A stretch of 64,000 bases of DNA from Nocardioides sp. QY071 (GTDB taxonomy: Bacteria; Actinomycetota; Actinomycetes; Propionibacteriales; Nocardioidaceae), in assembly GCF_029961765.1 (NCBI RefSeq), contig NZ_CP124681.1, positions 5,456,001 to 5,520,000 on the forward strand, read 5' to 3'. The notes beneath the pieces are model-generated. The model was not told the DNA's origin and made no database searches. It saw only the letters and a list, made by a program, of their open reading frames with translations. A program made the position numbers and the translations under genes. Positions 57,391 through 64,000 of this stretch are shown here, one piece after another. Each line of letters begins with the position of its first letter. The first letter of the stretch is position 1.

Positions 57391-57887
57391 CAGTCCGTCC
57401 GCCCGGCCCAGTCCGCGCGCAGGATGCTGTAGGAGTAGCAGTCGTGGAAGGCGCCGGCGCGCCACTGGGCGCCGCGGACCGTGCCCTCGCGGGTGAAGCC
57501 CGCCTTCTCCAGGGCGCGCTGCTCGGCGAGGTTCTCCACGTCGGTGCTGGCCTCGACGCGGTTGACGTTGGTGTGCCGGAAGAACAGGTCGACCAACGCC
57601 CGCTGAGCCGCCGTCCCCGCGCCGCGGCCGCGCGCCTCCGGACGCAGCCCGATGCCGATCATCGGGTTACGCGACTCGGGCATCGGGCTCCACTGCTGCC
57701 AGATCCAGCTGACGCTGCCGAGCAGCAGGCCGTCGGTGTCGCAGACGGCCATCCCGCCGGGCTCGCGCAGCACCGGGGAGTAGGGCTCGGTGCGGGGCAC
57801 CCGCGGCCCGAAGTCGTCGAACGGTGCCTCGCCGACCGCCAGCAGCGGCAGGTCCTCGGCCACGACGGGCCGCAGCACGACCTCCAT
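57390..57887 (-). CDS. GNAT acetyltransferase, RimJ/RimL-like
   Basis: 165 residues. The acetyl-CoA loop is GIGLRPEARGRGAGTAAQ (near residues 78-95) and the C-terminal NRVEASTDVENLAEQRALEKAGFTREGTVRGAQWRAGAFHDCYSYSIL is classic for RimJ/RimL or PhnO-type N-terminal acetyltransferases. Directly upstream of and overlapping the P450; one nucleotide separates it from the MFS gene. The acceptor is unknown. Confidence 0.88.
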   Translation of the reverse strand: MEVVLRPVVAEDLPLLAVGEAPFDDFGPRVPRTEPYSPVLREPGGMAVCDTDGLLLGSVSWIWQQWSPMPESRNPMIGIGLRPEARGRGAGTAAQRALVDLFFRHTNVNRVEASTDVENLAEQRALEKAGFTREGTVRGAQWRAGAFHDCYSYSILRADWAGRTD

Positions 57888-57888
57888 C

Positions 57889-59127
57889 TCATCTCCTCCG
57901 GGTCGTCCGCCACAGCAGCACCGCCGCGACCACCTGCAGCACGCCGATCACCACCGCGAGCAGCCTCACGTGGTGGTCGACGAGCGCGCCCGCGACGGCA
58001 CCGCCGACGAGGGCACCGATGCCCTGCACGGCGGCGAACACACCGTACGCCGTCGCCCGGCGCCCGGCCGGGACCAGATCGGCGACGTACGCCTTCACAG
58101 TGGAGTCCTGCACACCGGTCGCCGCACCCCACACCACGACGCCGGCGAGCACCAGCACGAGCTGGTCGGCGAAGACGCACAGCGGCACCGCTGCGACCAG
58201 GACGGGTACGACGAGCAGGACCCGCCCGCCCCAGCGGTCGAACATCCCGCCGGTCGCCAGCGCGGCCAGCGCCTCGACACCCATCGCGAGCGCGTAGACG
58301 AGCGGGACCGCGGCCGCGGCGACCAGGCCGGCCTCGACGAAGCGGTAGGACATGACACCGAAGGTCATCAGGCCGGCGGTGGTGAGCGCCGCCGACAGCG
58401 AGAACAGGTGGAAGGTGCGCGGCAGGTCGGCGCCGACCGCGGCCGCACGGACCTCGGCCCAGGCGCTGCGCGGCTTCCCTGCGGCCGGGAGGTCGGCGGC
58501 GTCCGGGTCGGCCCGGGTCGCGATCGGCGCCCGGCGACGCAGCTGGGCGAGCAGCAACATCGCCAGCGCACCGGGGACCGCGAGCACCGCGAAGCCGGGC
58601 CACAGCAGCCCGGTGAGGGCGGCGATCCCGGCCAGCAGCAGCGGTCCGGTGAATGCGCCGACCTGGTCGAGCGCCTTGTGGACCGCGAACCCCTTCCCGC
58701 GCCCGGTCGAGGTCGCCATCCGCGCCAGGAGCGCGGACTTGGCCGGGCTGCGGACCGCCTTGCCGGTGCGCTCGAGCACGATCAGCGTCGCGGCGACCGC
58801 GAGCCCGGCGCTCCCGAGGAACGGCGTGACGGCCAGCAGCGGCACACAGACCGCGGTCATGGCGTACCCGACGACGGTCAGCCGCCAGTGCCGGTTGCTC
58901 CGGTCCGCCCACGGCCCGGTGACCAGGCGGAACATCAGTGCCACCGCCTCGCCGGCGCCGGTGACCAGGCCGACCGTCAGCGCCGACGCACCGAGGCTGC
59001 CGAGGAACGGGCCCGCCATGGCCCGCATGCCCTCGTAGACCATGTCGGCCGCGAGGCTGACCAGCCCGAACGCGAAGACGGTGCGCCAGGGCGTCCAGAC
59101 GGGGCGATCCCGCAGGGTGGACCTCAC
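57889..59127 (-). CDS. MFS transporter
   Basis: 412 residues, about 12 transmembrane helices. The first-loop motif AFGLVSLAADMVYEGMRAMAGPFLGSLGASALTVGL and the motif A-like GPWADRSNRHWRLTVVGYAMT are seen; the C-terminal VGWATGVQDSTVKAYVADLVPAGRRATAYG block fits the MFS superfamily. Start GTG at 59127, overlapping the end of the GDT1 gene by a few bases. Substrate unknown. Confidence 0.87.
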   Translation of the reverse strand: MRSTLRDRPVWTPWRTVFAFGLVSLAADMVYEGMRAMAGPFLGSLGASALTVGLVTGAGEAVALMFRLVTGPWADRSNRHWRLTVVGYAMTAVCVPLLAVTPFLGSAGLAVAATLIVLERTGKAVRSPAKSALLARMATSTGRGKGFAVHKALDQVGAFTGPLLLAGIAALTGLLWPGFAVLAVPGALAMLLLAQLRRRAPIATRADPDAADLPAAGKPRSAWAEVRAAAVGADLPRTFHLFSLSAALTTAGLMTFGVMSYRFVEAGLVAAAAVPLVYALAMGVEALAALATGGMFDRWGGRVLLVVPVLVAAVPLCVFADQLVLVLAGVVVWGAATGVQDSTVKAYVADLVPAGRRATAYGVFAAVQGIGALVGGAVAGALVDHHVRLLAVVIGVLQVVAAVLLWRTTRRR

Positions 59128-59129
59128 CC

Positions 59130-59708
59130 TCAGATCCAACCAGCCCCACTGGCGATCAGCACGAGGCCGAAGAGCGCGAAGAGCGCGGCGGCGCCGTACG
59201 TGATGACCTTCTCGGGCAGCTGCCTGCCGAGGACCGCACCGACGCCGATGGCCAGCGCGTCCGCCGCGACCATGCCGAGGGTCGAGCCGAGCCAGGTGCC
59301 GAACCAGCCCTCCTGGGTGGCGAGGGTGATCGTCGCCAGCATGGTCTTGTCGCCCAGCTCGGCGAGGAAGAAGAACACGGCGACGACGAGGACGGCGCGG
59401 CCGGTGGCGCTGGCGGCCTTGCGCTCGTCGTCCTCGGTCAGCTCGTCGCCGCGCAGCGTCCACAGCGCGAAGCCGAGGAACGCGATGCCCGCGCACACCT
59501 CGATCGTGCCCTGGTAGTCGGCGAACGCGTCACCGATCGCGTAGCCGATGCCGACCGACACGAGGTGCACGACGGCGGTCGCGGCGGTCAGGCCGATCAG
59601 CACGTCGCGGGCGCGGTAGCGGGTGGCGAAGGTCATCGCCATGAGCTGGCTCTTGTCGCCGAGCTCGGCCACGAAGATCACCGCGGTGCTCAACAAGAAC
59701 GCGTACAT
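59130..59708 (-). CDS. GDT1/TMEM165 (UPF0016) family cation transporter
   Basis: 192 residues with six transmembrane helices and two copies of the E-x-G-D-(K/R)-(S/T) signature: VAELGDKSQLMAM (near 15-27) and FLAELGDKTMLATITLATQ (near 112-130). These supply the cation path of a Mn(II)/Ca(II) exchanger. I start at the ATG at 59708 (GAGAGG 7 nt upstream). A yybP-ykoY riboswitch upstream indicates manganese-responsive expression. Confidence 0.92.
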   Translation of the reverse strand: MYAFLLSTAVIFVAELGDKSQLMAMTFATRYRARDVLIGLTAATAVVHLVSVGIGYAIGDAFADYQGTIEVCAGIAFLGFALWTLRGDELTEDDERKAASATGRAVLVVAVFFFLAELGDKTMLATITLATQEGWFGTWLGSTLGMVAADALAIGVGAVLGRQLPEKVITYGAAALFALFGLVLIASGAGWI

Positions 59709-59750
59709 CAGGTTTCCTCTCCGGCACCCGGCCGAGGATCCCGTCGCGAT

Positions 59751-59774
59751 GACGTGCCTTCGACCAGGCACGTC
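59751..59774 (-). terminator. Possible riboswitch expression-platform hairpin
   Basis: GACGTGCC (59751-59758) and GGCACGTC (59767-59774) form a perfect 8-bp stem, in which the loop TTCGACCA is also needed by the rival anti-terminator pairing. It lacks a clear U-tract, so it may act by other means than intrinsic termination. Confidence 0.5.
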
Positions 59775-59801
59775 CGTTTCACAACAGGTCGCACAACTGG
59801 T

Positions 59802-59896
59802 CGAAAGTCTCGTCCGCCACCTTTCGGTGGCCTGCTGTGCCGGGCCCGCACGCGGTCCAGTGTGTCGACACAGCCGTTGAGGACTACTCCCCTTCG
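59802..59896 (-). ncRNA. yybP-ykoY manganese riboswitch
   Basis: On the minus strand the leader shows GGGGAGTAG at the 5' side (59890-59882) and GACGAGAC near the 3' side (59814-59807), framed by P1 arms CGAAGG and CTTTCG. These match the RF00080-type core and stand 93 nt upstream of a UPF0016 gene, one of the standard targets. The 3' P1 arm can instead pair with downstream bases (see the findings). Confidence 0.8.
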
Positions 59897-59945
59897 TGCC
59901 TCCAGCCTAAGGGGGCGCCGGGCCGCCCGACGAATCCGGCTCGCC

Positions 59946-60011
59946 GTCGGAGCCCTGTCGGAGCCCTGTCGGAGCCCTGTCGGAGCCCTGTCGGAGCCCT
60001 GTCGGAGCCCT
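59946..60011. repeat. Six tandem copies of an 11-bp repeat
   Basis: The unit GTCGGAGCCCT is repeated six times perfectly, then once in degenerate form (to about 60022). The unit length is close to one helical turn. It lies between the riboswitch leader (minus strand) and the XRE gene (plus strand, 103 bp downstream). Confidence 0.9.
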
Positions 60012-60124
60012 GTCAGGCGGCTGTCGGGTGGGTGGCGGGCGGGTGGCGGGTGCCTGTCGTGGTCCCCGGCCGCGCGGTCGACCACGGTTGAATCTCCACG
60101 ACCGACGCACGAAAGGCGATCGAG

Positions 60125-60640
60125 ATGAACGAACCGAGGATCCGGGACCTCCGCACCGCACGGGGCTGGAGCCAGGAGCGGCTGGCCGAGGCGAGCGGGG
60201 TCGCCGTACGCACCATCCAGCGGCTCGAGGCCGGCAACGACGCGAGCCTCGAGACGCTCTCGCTCGTCGCGACCGCGCTCGAGGTGAGCGTGCGGGACCT
60301 GTTCGCGTCGGTGGAGAGCGACCGGCTCGGCATCGCCGTCGACGGCCTCGACCAGCGCATCGCCGACGAGCGGGCCGCCCGGGCGAGGGCCGAGCGTGCC
60401 CAGCGCGGCTGGCGCTACCTGTACGTCGCGCTCGGGGTCGTCGTCACCGCCGTCGCGATCATCGCGGTCGGCTCGCCGTCGAGCTCGGGCGAGGTGATCC
60501 TGCTGGTGCCGGCGTACTGGATCGGCGGACTGCTGGCCCTGCGGTTCCTCGAGCGGTCGGTGCTCGGACCGCGCCTCGACGCCCGCTTCCCGCTGACGGC
60601 GCGCGAGGCGCACGGGGCGCACGGGCAGGAGCGCTCGTGA
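60125..60640 (+). CDS. XRE-family regulator with two transmembrane helices
   Basis: 171 residues. Residues 5-60 are an XRE helix-turn-helix (LRTARGWSQERLAEASGVAVRTIQRLEAG). A helical linker (about 80-105) leads to two transmembrane helices (about 98-117 and 130-148). Such membrane-tethered XRE proteins often pair with a membrane partner; here the next gene (4-nt overlap) is a multi-pass protein. AAAGGCGATCGAG precedes the ATG. Confidence 0.85.
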   Translation: MNEPRIRDLRTARGWSQERLAEASGVAVRTIQRLEAGNDASLETLSLVATALEVSVRDLFASVESDRLGIAVDGLDQRIADERAARARAERAQRGWRYLYVALGVVVTAVAIIAVGSPSSSGEVILLVPAYWIGGLLALRFLERSVLGPRLDARFPLTAREAHGAHGQERS

Positions 60641-61212
60641 GCGCGCGAGTACGTCGCGCCGCCGGCACGACCGTCCCCGTCGCGCTGCTCCTGTACGCCG
60701 GCTGCCGTTGGCTGGACGGCCGCGACCACCACCACGGTCCGGGGCTGTGGTGGAACCTGGGCCACGCCGCGTTCCTGGCCTCGTGGGTCGGGTTCGCGAT
60801 CCTCGCGGTCGCCATGGCGAGGCCGTCCCGGCCGTCCGGGCGCGCCCGCGGGGCCGGTATCGCGACCCTCGCAGGCATCGGGGCGTTCACCTGGGTGACG
60901 CTCACCGACCTGTTCCCCGGCCTGCCCGACCTGCCGGACCCGCTCCGCCTCGTCGGCCCGCTGCTCTTCCTCGGCGGGCTCGTCACGCTGCTCGCCGTCA
61001 CGGCCCGAGCGCAGCAGCACCGCCGGTGGTGGGCGTTCCCGCTCCTGGCCGTCGCCGCGACGCTCACCGTCTCGGCGAACCTGGACCTGCTGCCCGTCGC
61101 CGCCGTGCTGTTCGGCGCGGCGCTCCTGCCGGCCTGGCGCTACCGCCGTCAGCTGCCGACCGGCGCCAGCGCGCCCGCCAAGGAGCGCAGCGCCTCGGGG
61201 GCGACGCGGTAG
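60637..61212 (+). CDS. Multi-pass membrane protein of unknown function
   Basis: 191 residues with about six hydrophobic helices (near 10-25, 37-60, 75-92, 105-125, 130-150, 155-170). It starts at a GTG overlapping the XRE stop by 4 nt, a probable functional pair. No family recognised. Its 3' end overlaps the convergent ArsR gene by 64 bp. Confidence 0.7.
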   Translation: MSARVRRAAGTTVPVALLLYAGCRWLDGRDHHHGPGLWWNLGHAAFLASWVGFAILAVAMARPSRPSGRARGAGIATLAGIGAFTWVTLTDLFPGLPDLPDPLRLVGPLLFLGGLVTLLAVTARAQQHRRWWAFPLLAVAATLTVSANLDLLPVAAVLFGAALLPAWRYRRQLPTGASAPAKERSASGATR

Positions 61213-61508
61213 TAGGCCCAGCGGCCGCGCTGCTCGCGGGTGGCCAGGCCCGCGTCGACCAGCAGCTTCATGTGGTGGGACACGGTCGGCTGGCTCAGCC
61301 CGACCGGCTCGGTCATGTCGCAGATGCACGCCTCCCCGTCGGGGGCGGCCGCGATCAGCGACAGCAGCTTGACCCGGGTCGGGTCACCCAGCGCCTTGAA
61401 CATCCGCGCGAGCGTCGCGGCGGCCTCGTCGCTGACGCGTCCCCCGGTGACCGGGGAGCAGCAGGCCGCGAGGTCGTCGGGCTGGAGGACCGGCAGCGAT
61501 GAGGTCAT
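61149..61508 (-). CDS. arsR: ArsR arsenical-resistance repressor
   Basis: 119 residues. The recognition helix contains the arsenite-binding CxC type motif ACICDMTEPVGLSQPTVSHH, and the N-terminus adds CCSPVTG. ArsR of this type derepresses on As(III)/Sb(III). It is divergent from an ArsO-like flavoprotein gene; a CATTGACA/TGTCGATG palindrome (61528-61545) sits between. The ATG at 61508 is chosen, giving the usual ArsR length. Confidence 0.9.
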   Translation of the reverse strand: MTSSLPVLQPDDLAACCSPVTGGRVSDEAAATLARMFKALGDPTRVKLLSLIAAAPDGEACICDMTEPVGLSQPTVSHHMKLLVDAGLATREQRGRWAYYRVAPEALRSLAGALAPVGS

Positions 61509-61527
61509 GGCTCCATTCTGCATCACC

Positions 61528-61592
61528 CATTGACATCTGTCGATGAATGCCTAGAGTGATCCCATCGAAGAACATCGATGGACCATCGATGG
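61528..61592. promoter_or_regulatory. ArsR operator and phased CATCGA repeats with promoter
   Basis: CATTGACATCTGTCGATG (61528-61545) is an 18-bp near-palindrome overlapping a TTGACA box (61530-61535), with TAGAGT (61552-61557) 16 bp further: a reasonable sigma70-type promoter. Downstream, CATCGA starts at 61563, 61573 and 61584, spaced 10 and 11 bp, i.e. one helical turn. Confidence 0.5.
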
Positions 61593-61612
61593 AACAGGAT
61601 CGAGGAGTGACG

Positions 61613-62941
61613 ATGAACGAGCTGCCCGTCGTGGTGATCGGCGCCGGCCCCCAGGGCCTGGCGGCCGCGGCCCACCTGCTGGAGCGCGGCCTGGAGCCAC
61701 TGGTGCTGGAGGCGGGCGCCGGCCCGGCTGCGGCGGTCGCCGAGTGGGGTCACGTGCGGCTGTTCTCCGCGTGGCCCGAGCTCGTCGACGCCGCCTCGGC
61801 ACGACTGCTCGCACCGACGGGATGGACGGCCCCGAGCACGGGCTACCCCACCGGCGCGCAGTGGATCGAGGGCTACCTCGCTCCGCTTGGAGCAGCACTC
61901 GGCGACCGGGTGCGGTACGACGCCCGGGTCACCGGCGTCTCCCGCAAGGGCCGCGACCGGCTGGTCGACGCCGACCGGGACGCGCAGCCGTTCACCGTCC
62001 ACGTCACCGACGCGACGGGCCACGAGTCCCGTCTCGAGGCCCGCGCGGTGATCGACGCGTCCGGCACCTGGCGGCTGCCCAACCCCGCCGGCGCGGACGG
62101 CATCCCCGCCCTGGGCGAGCGGGCCGCCGCGGACCTGCTGACCTCGGCCGTGCCGGACCGCGCCCACCCCGAGCGGTACGCCGGCCGGCACACCGTCGTC
62201 ATCGGGTCCGGCGACTCGGCCTTCAACGCGATCCACGAGCTGGTCCAGATCGCCGAGGCGCACCCGGGCACCCGGATCACCTGGGCGATCCGGCGCGCGG
62301 TCGGCACCGGCACCTTCGGCGGCGGCGCCGCCGACCAGCTCCCCGAGCGCGGCGCCCTCGGCCAGCGAGCCCGGCGTGCCGTCGAGTCCGGAGCGGTCGA
62401 GCTCGTCACCGGCTTCCGGACAGCCGAGATCAGGACGCAGGACGGGCAGGCCATCGTCCTCGCCGAGGACGGCCGCGCCCTGCCGCCGGCCGGTGCGGTC
62501 GTCGTACTGACCGGCTTCCGCCCCGACCTGTCCTTCCTGTCCGAGATGCGCCTGGACCTCGACCCCACCCTGGAGGCCCCGCGCCGGATCGCGGCCGAGA
62601 TCGACCCCAACATCCACTCCTGTGGTTCGGTGCAGGCGACCGGCGCCGCCGACCTCGCCCAGCCCGAGTCCGGCCTCTACCTGGTCGGCATGAAGTCCTA
62701 CGGGCGGGCGCCGACCTTCCTCGCCCTGACCGGCTACGAGCAGGTCCGCAGCGTCGTCGCGGCGATCGCGGGCGACCACGAGGCGGCCGCGCGGGTCGAG
62801 CTGGTGCTGCCCGACACCGGGGTGTGCGGCGGCGCCGGGGTGTTCGACGACCCGGCGAGCGCGGGCGGCGGCTGCTGCGCCCCGGCCGCCCCGGCCCCGG
62901 TCGAGCTGCTCGAGATCGGCCGGGCTCCGGCCGGCGCCTGA
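61613..62941 (+). CDS. arsO: ArsO-like flavin-dependent monooxygenase
   Basis: 442 residues with an N-terminal FAD-binding GxGxxG (VVIGAGPQGLAAAAHLLERG, near residues 8-27) and an inner NADP-type motif VVIGSGDSAFNAIHEL (near residue 197). The SAWPELVDAASARLLAPTGW and TGFRPDLSFLSEMRLDLD segments are typical of the flavoproteins found in ars operons. Its C-terminal tail has Cys clusters (GVCGGAG and GGGCCAPA) that could bind arsenic. GAGGAG lies 5 nt before the ATG. Confidence 0.87.
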   Translation: MNELPVVVIGAGPQGLAAAAHLLERGLEPLVLEAGAGPAAAVAEWGHVRLFSAWPELVDAASARLLAPTGWTAPSTGYPTGAQWIEGYLAPLGAALGDRVRYDARVTGVSRKGRDRLVDADRDAQPFTVHVTDATGHESRLEARAVIDASGTWRLPNPAGADGIPALGERAAADLLTSAVPDRAHPERYAGRHTVVIGSGDSAFNAIHELVQIAEAHPGTRITWAIRRAVGTGTFGGGAADQLPERGALGQRARRAVESGAVELVTGFRTAEIRTQDGQAIVLAEDGRALPPAGAVVVLTGFRPDLSFLSEMRLDLDPTLEAPRRIAAEIDPNIHSCGSVQATGAADLAQPESGLYLVGMKSYGRAPTFLALTGYEQVRSVVAAIAGDHEAAARVELVLPDTGVCGGAGVFDDPASAGGGCCAPAAPAPVELLEIGRAPAGA

Positions 62942-63026
62942 GCGGAGCGCTCCTCGCCATGGGTACTGCCCGGCGCAGGACCGAGGTCCCTACCGCCACG
63001 GCGGTCCGGCGAGGAGCCTGACCTGT

Positions 63027-63455
63027 GTGAGCGCACCGACCGAGTACCACGTCCACGCGACGACGAACACCGACCGGGCCCGCGTCACCGTGGGCGGCAC
63101 CGACCTCACGGTCGACGCGAGCTGGCCTCCCGGCGAGCCCGGCACGCCCGGACCGGCCGAGCTGCTGGCCGCGGCCTTCGCGACCTGCCTGCTGAAGAAC
63201 CTCGCCCGCTGTCGCGAGCTCGTCGGGTTCGGGTACGACGAGGCAGAGGTCGAGGTGACCGCCCGGCGCCAGGACGCGCCGCCCAGGTTCGTCGAGGTGC
63301 GCTACCGGCTCCGCATCGTCACCGACGAGCCCACACGCCGGGTGGACCTCGTGCACCAGAACCTGCGGAAGTTCGGGACGGTCTACAACACGCTCGCCGC
63401 CGTGTGCGACGTGGACGGCACGGTCGAGGCCGTCGGCGCGCCGGCCTCGATCTGA
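63027..63455 (+). CDS. OsmC/Ohr family protein
   Basis: 142 residues with the two redox cysteines of the family: FATCLLKNLARCRELVG (near residue 52) and AAVCDVDGTVEA (near residue 122). Members detoxify organic hydroperoxides or regulate redox. It sits between the ArsO-like flavoprotein and the ArsR-ArsC fusion, so it probably shares the arsenic/oxidative-stress context; it is convergent with the following gene. Confidence 0.88.
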   Translation: MSAPTEYHVHATTNTDRARVTVGGTDLTVDASWPPGEPGTPGPAELLAAAFATCLLKNLARCRELVGFGYDEAEVEVTARRQDAPPRFVEVRYRLRIVTDEPTRRVDLVHQNLRKFGTVYNTLAAVCDVDGTVEAVGAPASI

Positions 63456-63468
63456 GCCCGCCGCGCGG

Positions 63469-64000
63469 TCAGGACGGCCGCGCCAGGAGCGGTGCGAGGA
63501 CCTCGACCCGGCGGGCGAGTTCGTCGTGCGCGAGGTCGAACGCGGCCCGGGTGCCCGCGGCCACGGGGTCGGGGACCGACCAGTGCAGCGCGGCGTCGGT
63601 GCCGAGCTCCTCGTGGGCGAGGTCGCAGACGGTGACGAGGAGGTCCTCGCCACCGGTCGGCGTACCGATGGCGGAGAGGTGCTGGGGCGCGACGTCGGGC
63701 AGGTCGAGGTGGTGGCGGCGAGCGGTCGCGCGCGCGGCGGCGGCGACCCTGGTCGCGGGCCGGGTGCCGGCCGAGGTCACCGGGATCGCGCTGGCGCGGC
63801 GCCACAGGGCGGCGGCGAGGTGGGAGCGGGCGGTGTTGGCCGTGCAGACGAACACGACACGTCCCGGGCGGGCGAGCGACGGCCCCGGCGCGGGTACGAC
63901 CGTCCCGGGGACCAGGCGCCAGTAGCTGCGGCGGCCGTCGCCCTCGGAGCGGTGGCGGGTCACGACCCCGGCGCCCTCGAGCACCTTGAGGTGGTGGGCG
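63469..64000 (-). CDS. arsC: ArsR-ArsC fusion: arsenate reductase (LMW-PTP type), N-terminus beyond window
   Basis: About 177 residues are visible. The first ~30 seen residues (HHLKVLEGAGVV...GRRSYWRLVPG) are the recognition helix and wing of an ArsR domain whose rest lies outside the window. After a linker comes a low-molecular-weight phosphatase domain: the catalytic P-loop VCTANTARS (Cys-x5-Arg-Ser) and the VTVCDLAHEELGT and DPVAAGTRAAFDLAHDELARRVEVL helices. It would reduce arsenate to arsenite and may sense its own product. Confidence 0.88.
   Translation of the reverse strand, partial: AHHLKVLEGAGVVTRHRSEGDGRRSYWRLVPGTVVPAPGPSLARPGRVVFVCTANTARSHLAAALWRRASAIPVTSAGTRPATRVAAAARATARRHHLDLPDVAPQHLSAIGTPTGGEDLLVTVCDLAHEELGTDAALHWSVPDPVAAGTRAAFDLAHDELARRVEVLAPLLARPS

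Noticed and set aside
59946..60022. The 11-bp tandem array as a CRISPR
   Set aside because: The units are contiguous with no spacers and far shorter than CRISPR repeats, and no cas gene is present.

Overview
The window is about 64 kb of very GC-rich DNA, densely packed with genes on both strands. Actinobacterial hallmarks include GTG starts, ATGA/GTGA stop-start overlaps, start codons sitting 6-9 nt behind a TAnnnT hexamer (leaderless promoters), an NmtR-type sensor, ECF41 sigma factors, a Nur-type box at a superoxide dismutase gene, and DUF305/DUF6153 proteins. I infer a chromosome segment from Nocardioidaceae (Nocardioides-like); no rRNA, tRNA, phage, insertion sequence or CRISPR was seen.

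Layout. 1-6.2 kb: end of a MacB/FtsX-type ABC exporter, a coiled-coil protein, a DUF2236 oxygenase with a divergent TetR gene, two acetyltransferases, an AraC/VOC pair. 6.2-13.2 kb: a polyamine-type locus, PotABCD-like ABC transporter plus aldehyde dehydrogenase, divergent from a GntR regulator and a soluble Cache-domain protein. 13.2-20.9 kb: RibD-like reductase, LysE exporter, CzcD/ArsR zinc-type efflux pair, ASCH-HhH protein, DUF6153-DUF305 pair, secreted M43 protease, an ECF41 sigma/carboxymuconolactone-decarboxylase module, isochorismatase and GlxA-like regulator. 21.9-28.7 kb: a TetR-controlled catabolic block (SDR, saccharopine-dehydrogenase-like protein, acyl-CoA synthetase, lone receiver) and a 3-oxoacid CoA-transferase with an IclR regulator.

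28.8-37 kb is metal handling: NmtR with a CDF exporter, a ChrA transporter, and a copper regulon (CsoR, CopZ, His-rich exported protein, CopA) divergent from a DHA2 MFS pump with two CsoR-like operators between. 37-46.7 kb: VOC, DUF2784 and GrpB proteins, a NarL-type two-component pair, then a VanX-like dipeptidase, alanine racemase and D-Ala-D-Ala ligase operon behind a PhoB-type regulator and an unusual histidine kinase fused to a DUF4173-like membrane domain.

46.8-52 kb: MFS protein, Fe/Mn superoxide dismutase with a perfect TTGCAA-N5-TTGCAA box, and a cobalamin-riboswitch-controlled BtuFCD-type uptake system. 52-59 kb: a second ECF41-type module, small stress or housekeeping genes, a P450 operon. 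59-60 kb: a manganese (yybP-ykoY) riboswitch ahead of a GDT1/UPF0016 transporter and a six-copy 11-bp tandem repeat. 61-64 kb: an arsenic-type cluster (ArsR, ArsO-like flavoprotein, OsmC, ArsR-ArsC fusion running off the edge).

The most unexplained signal is a set of intergenic 53-63 bp palindromes with 14-20 bp arms at gene junctions, two of which share the same arms. Others worth checking are the kinase-DUF4173 fusion beside the D-alanine operon, the Mn-riboswitch expression platform, and operator arrays with exact 22-bp phasing.
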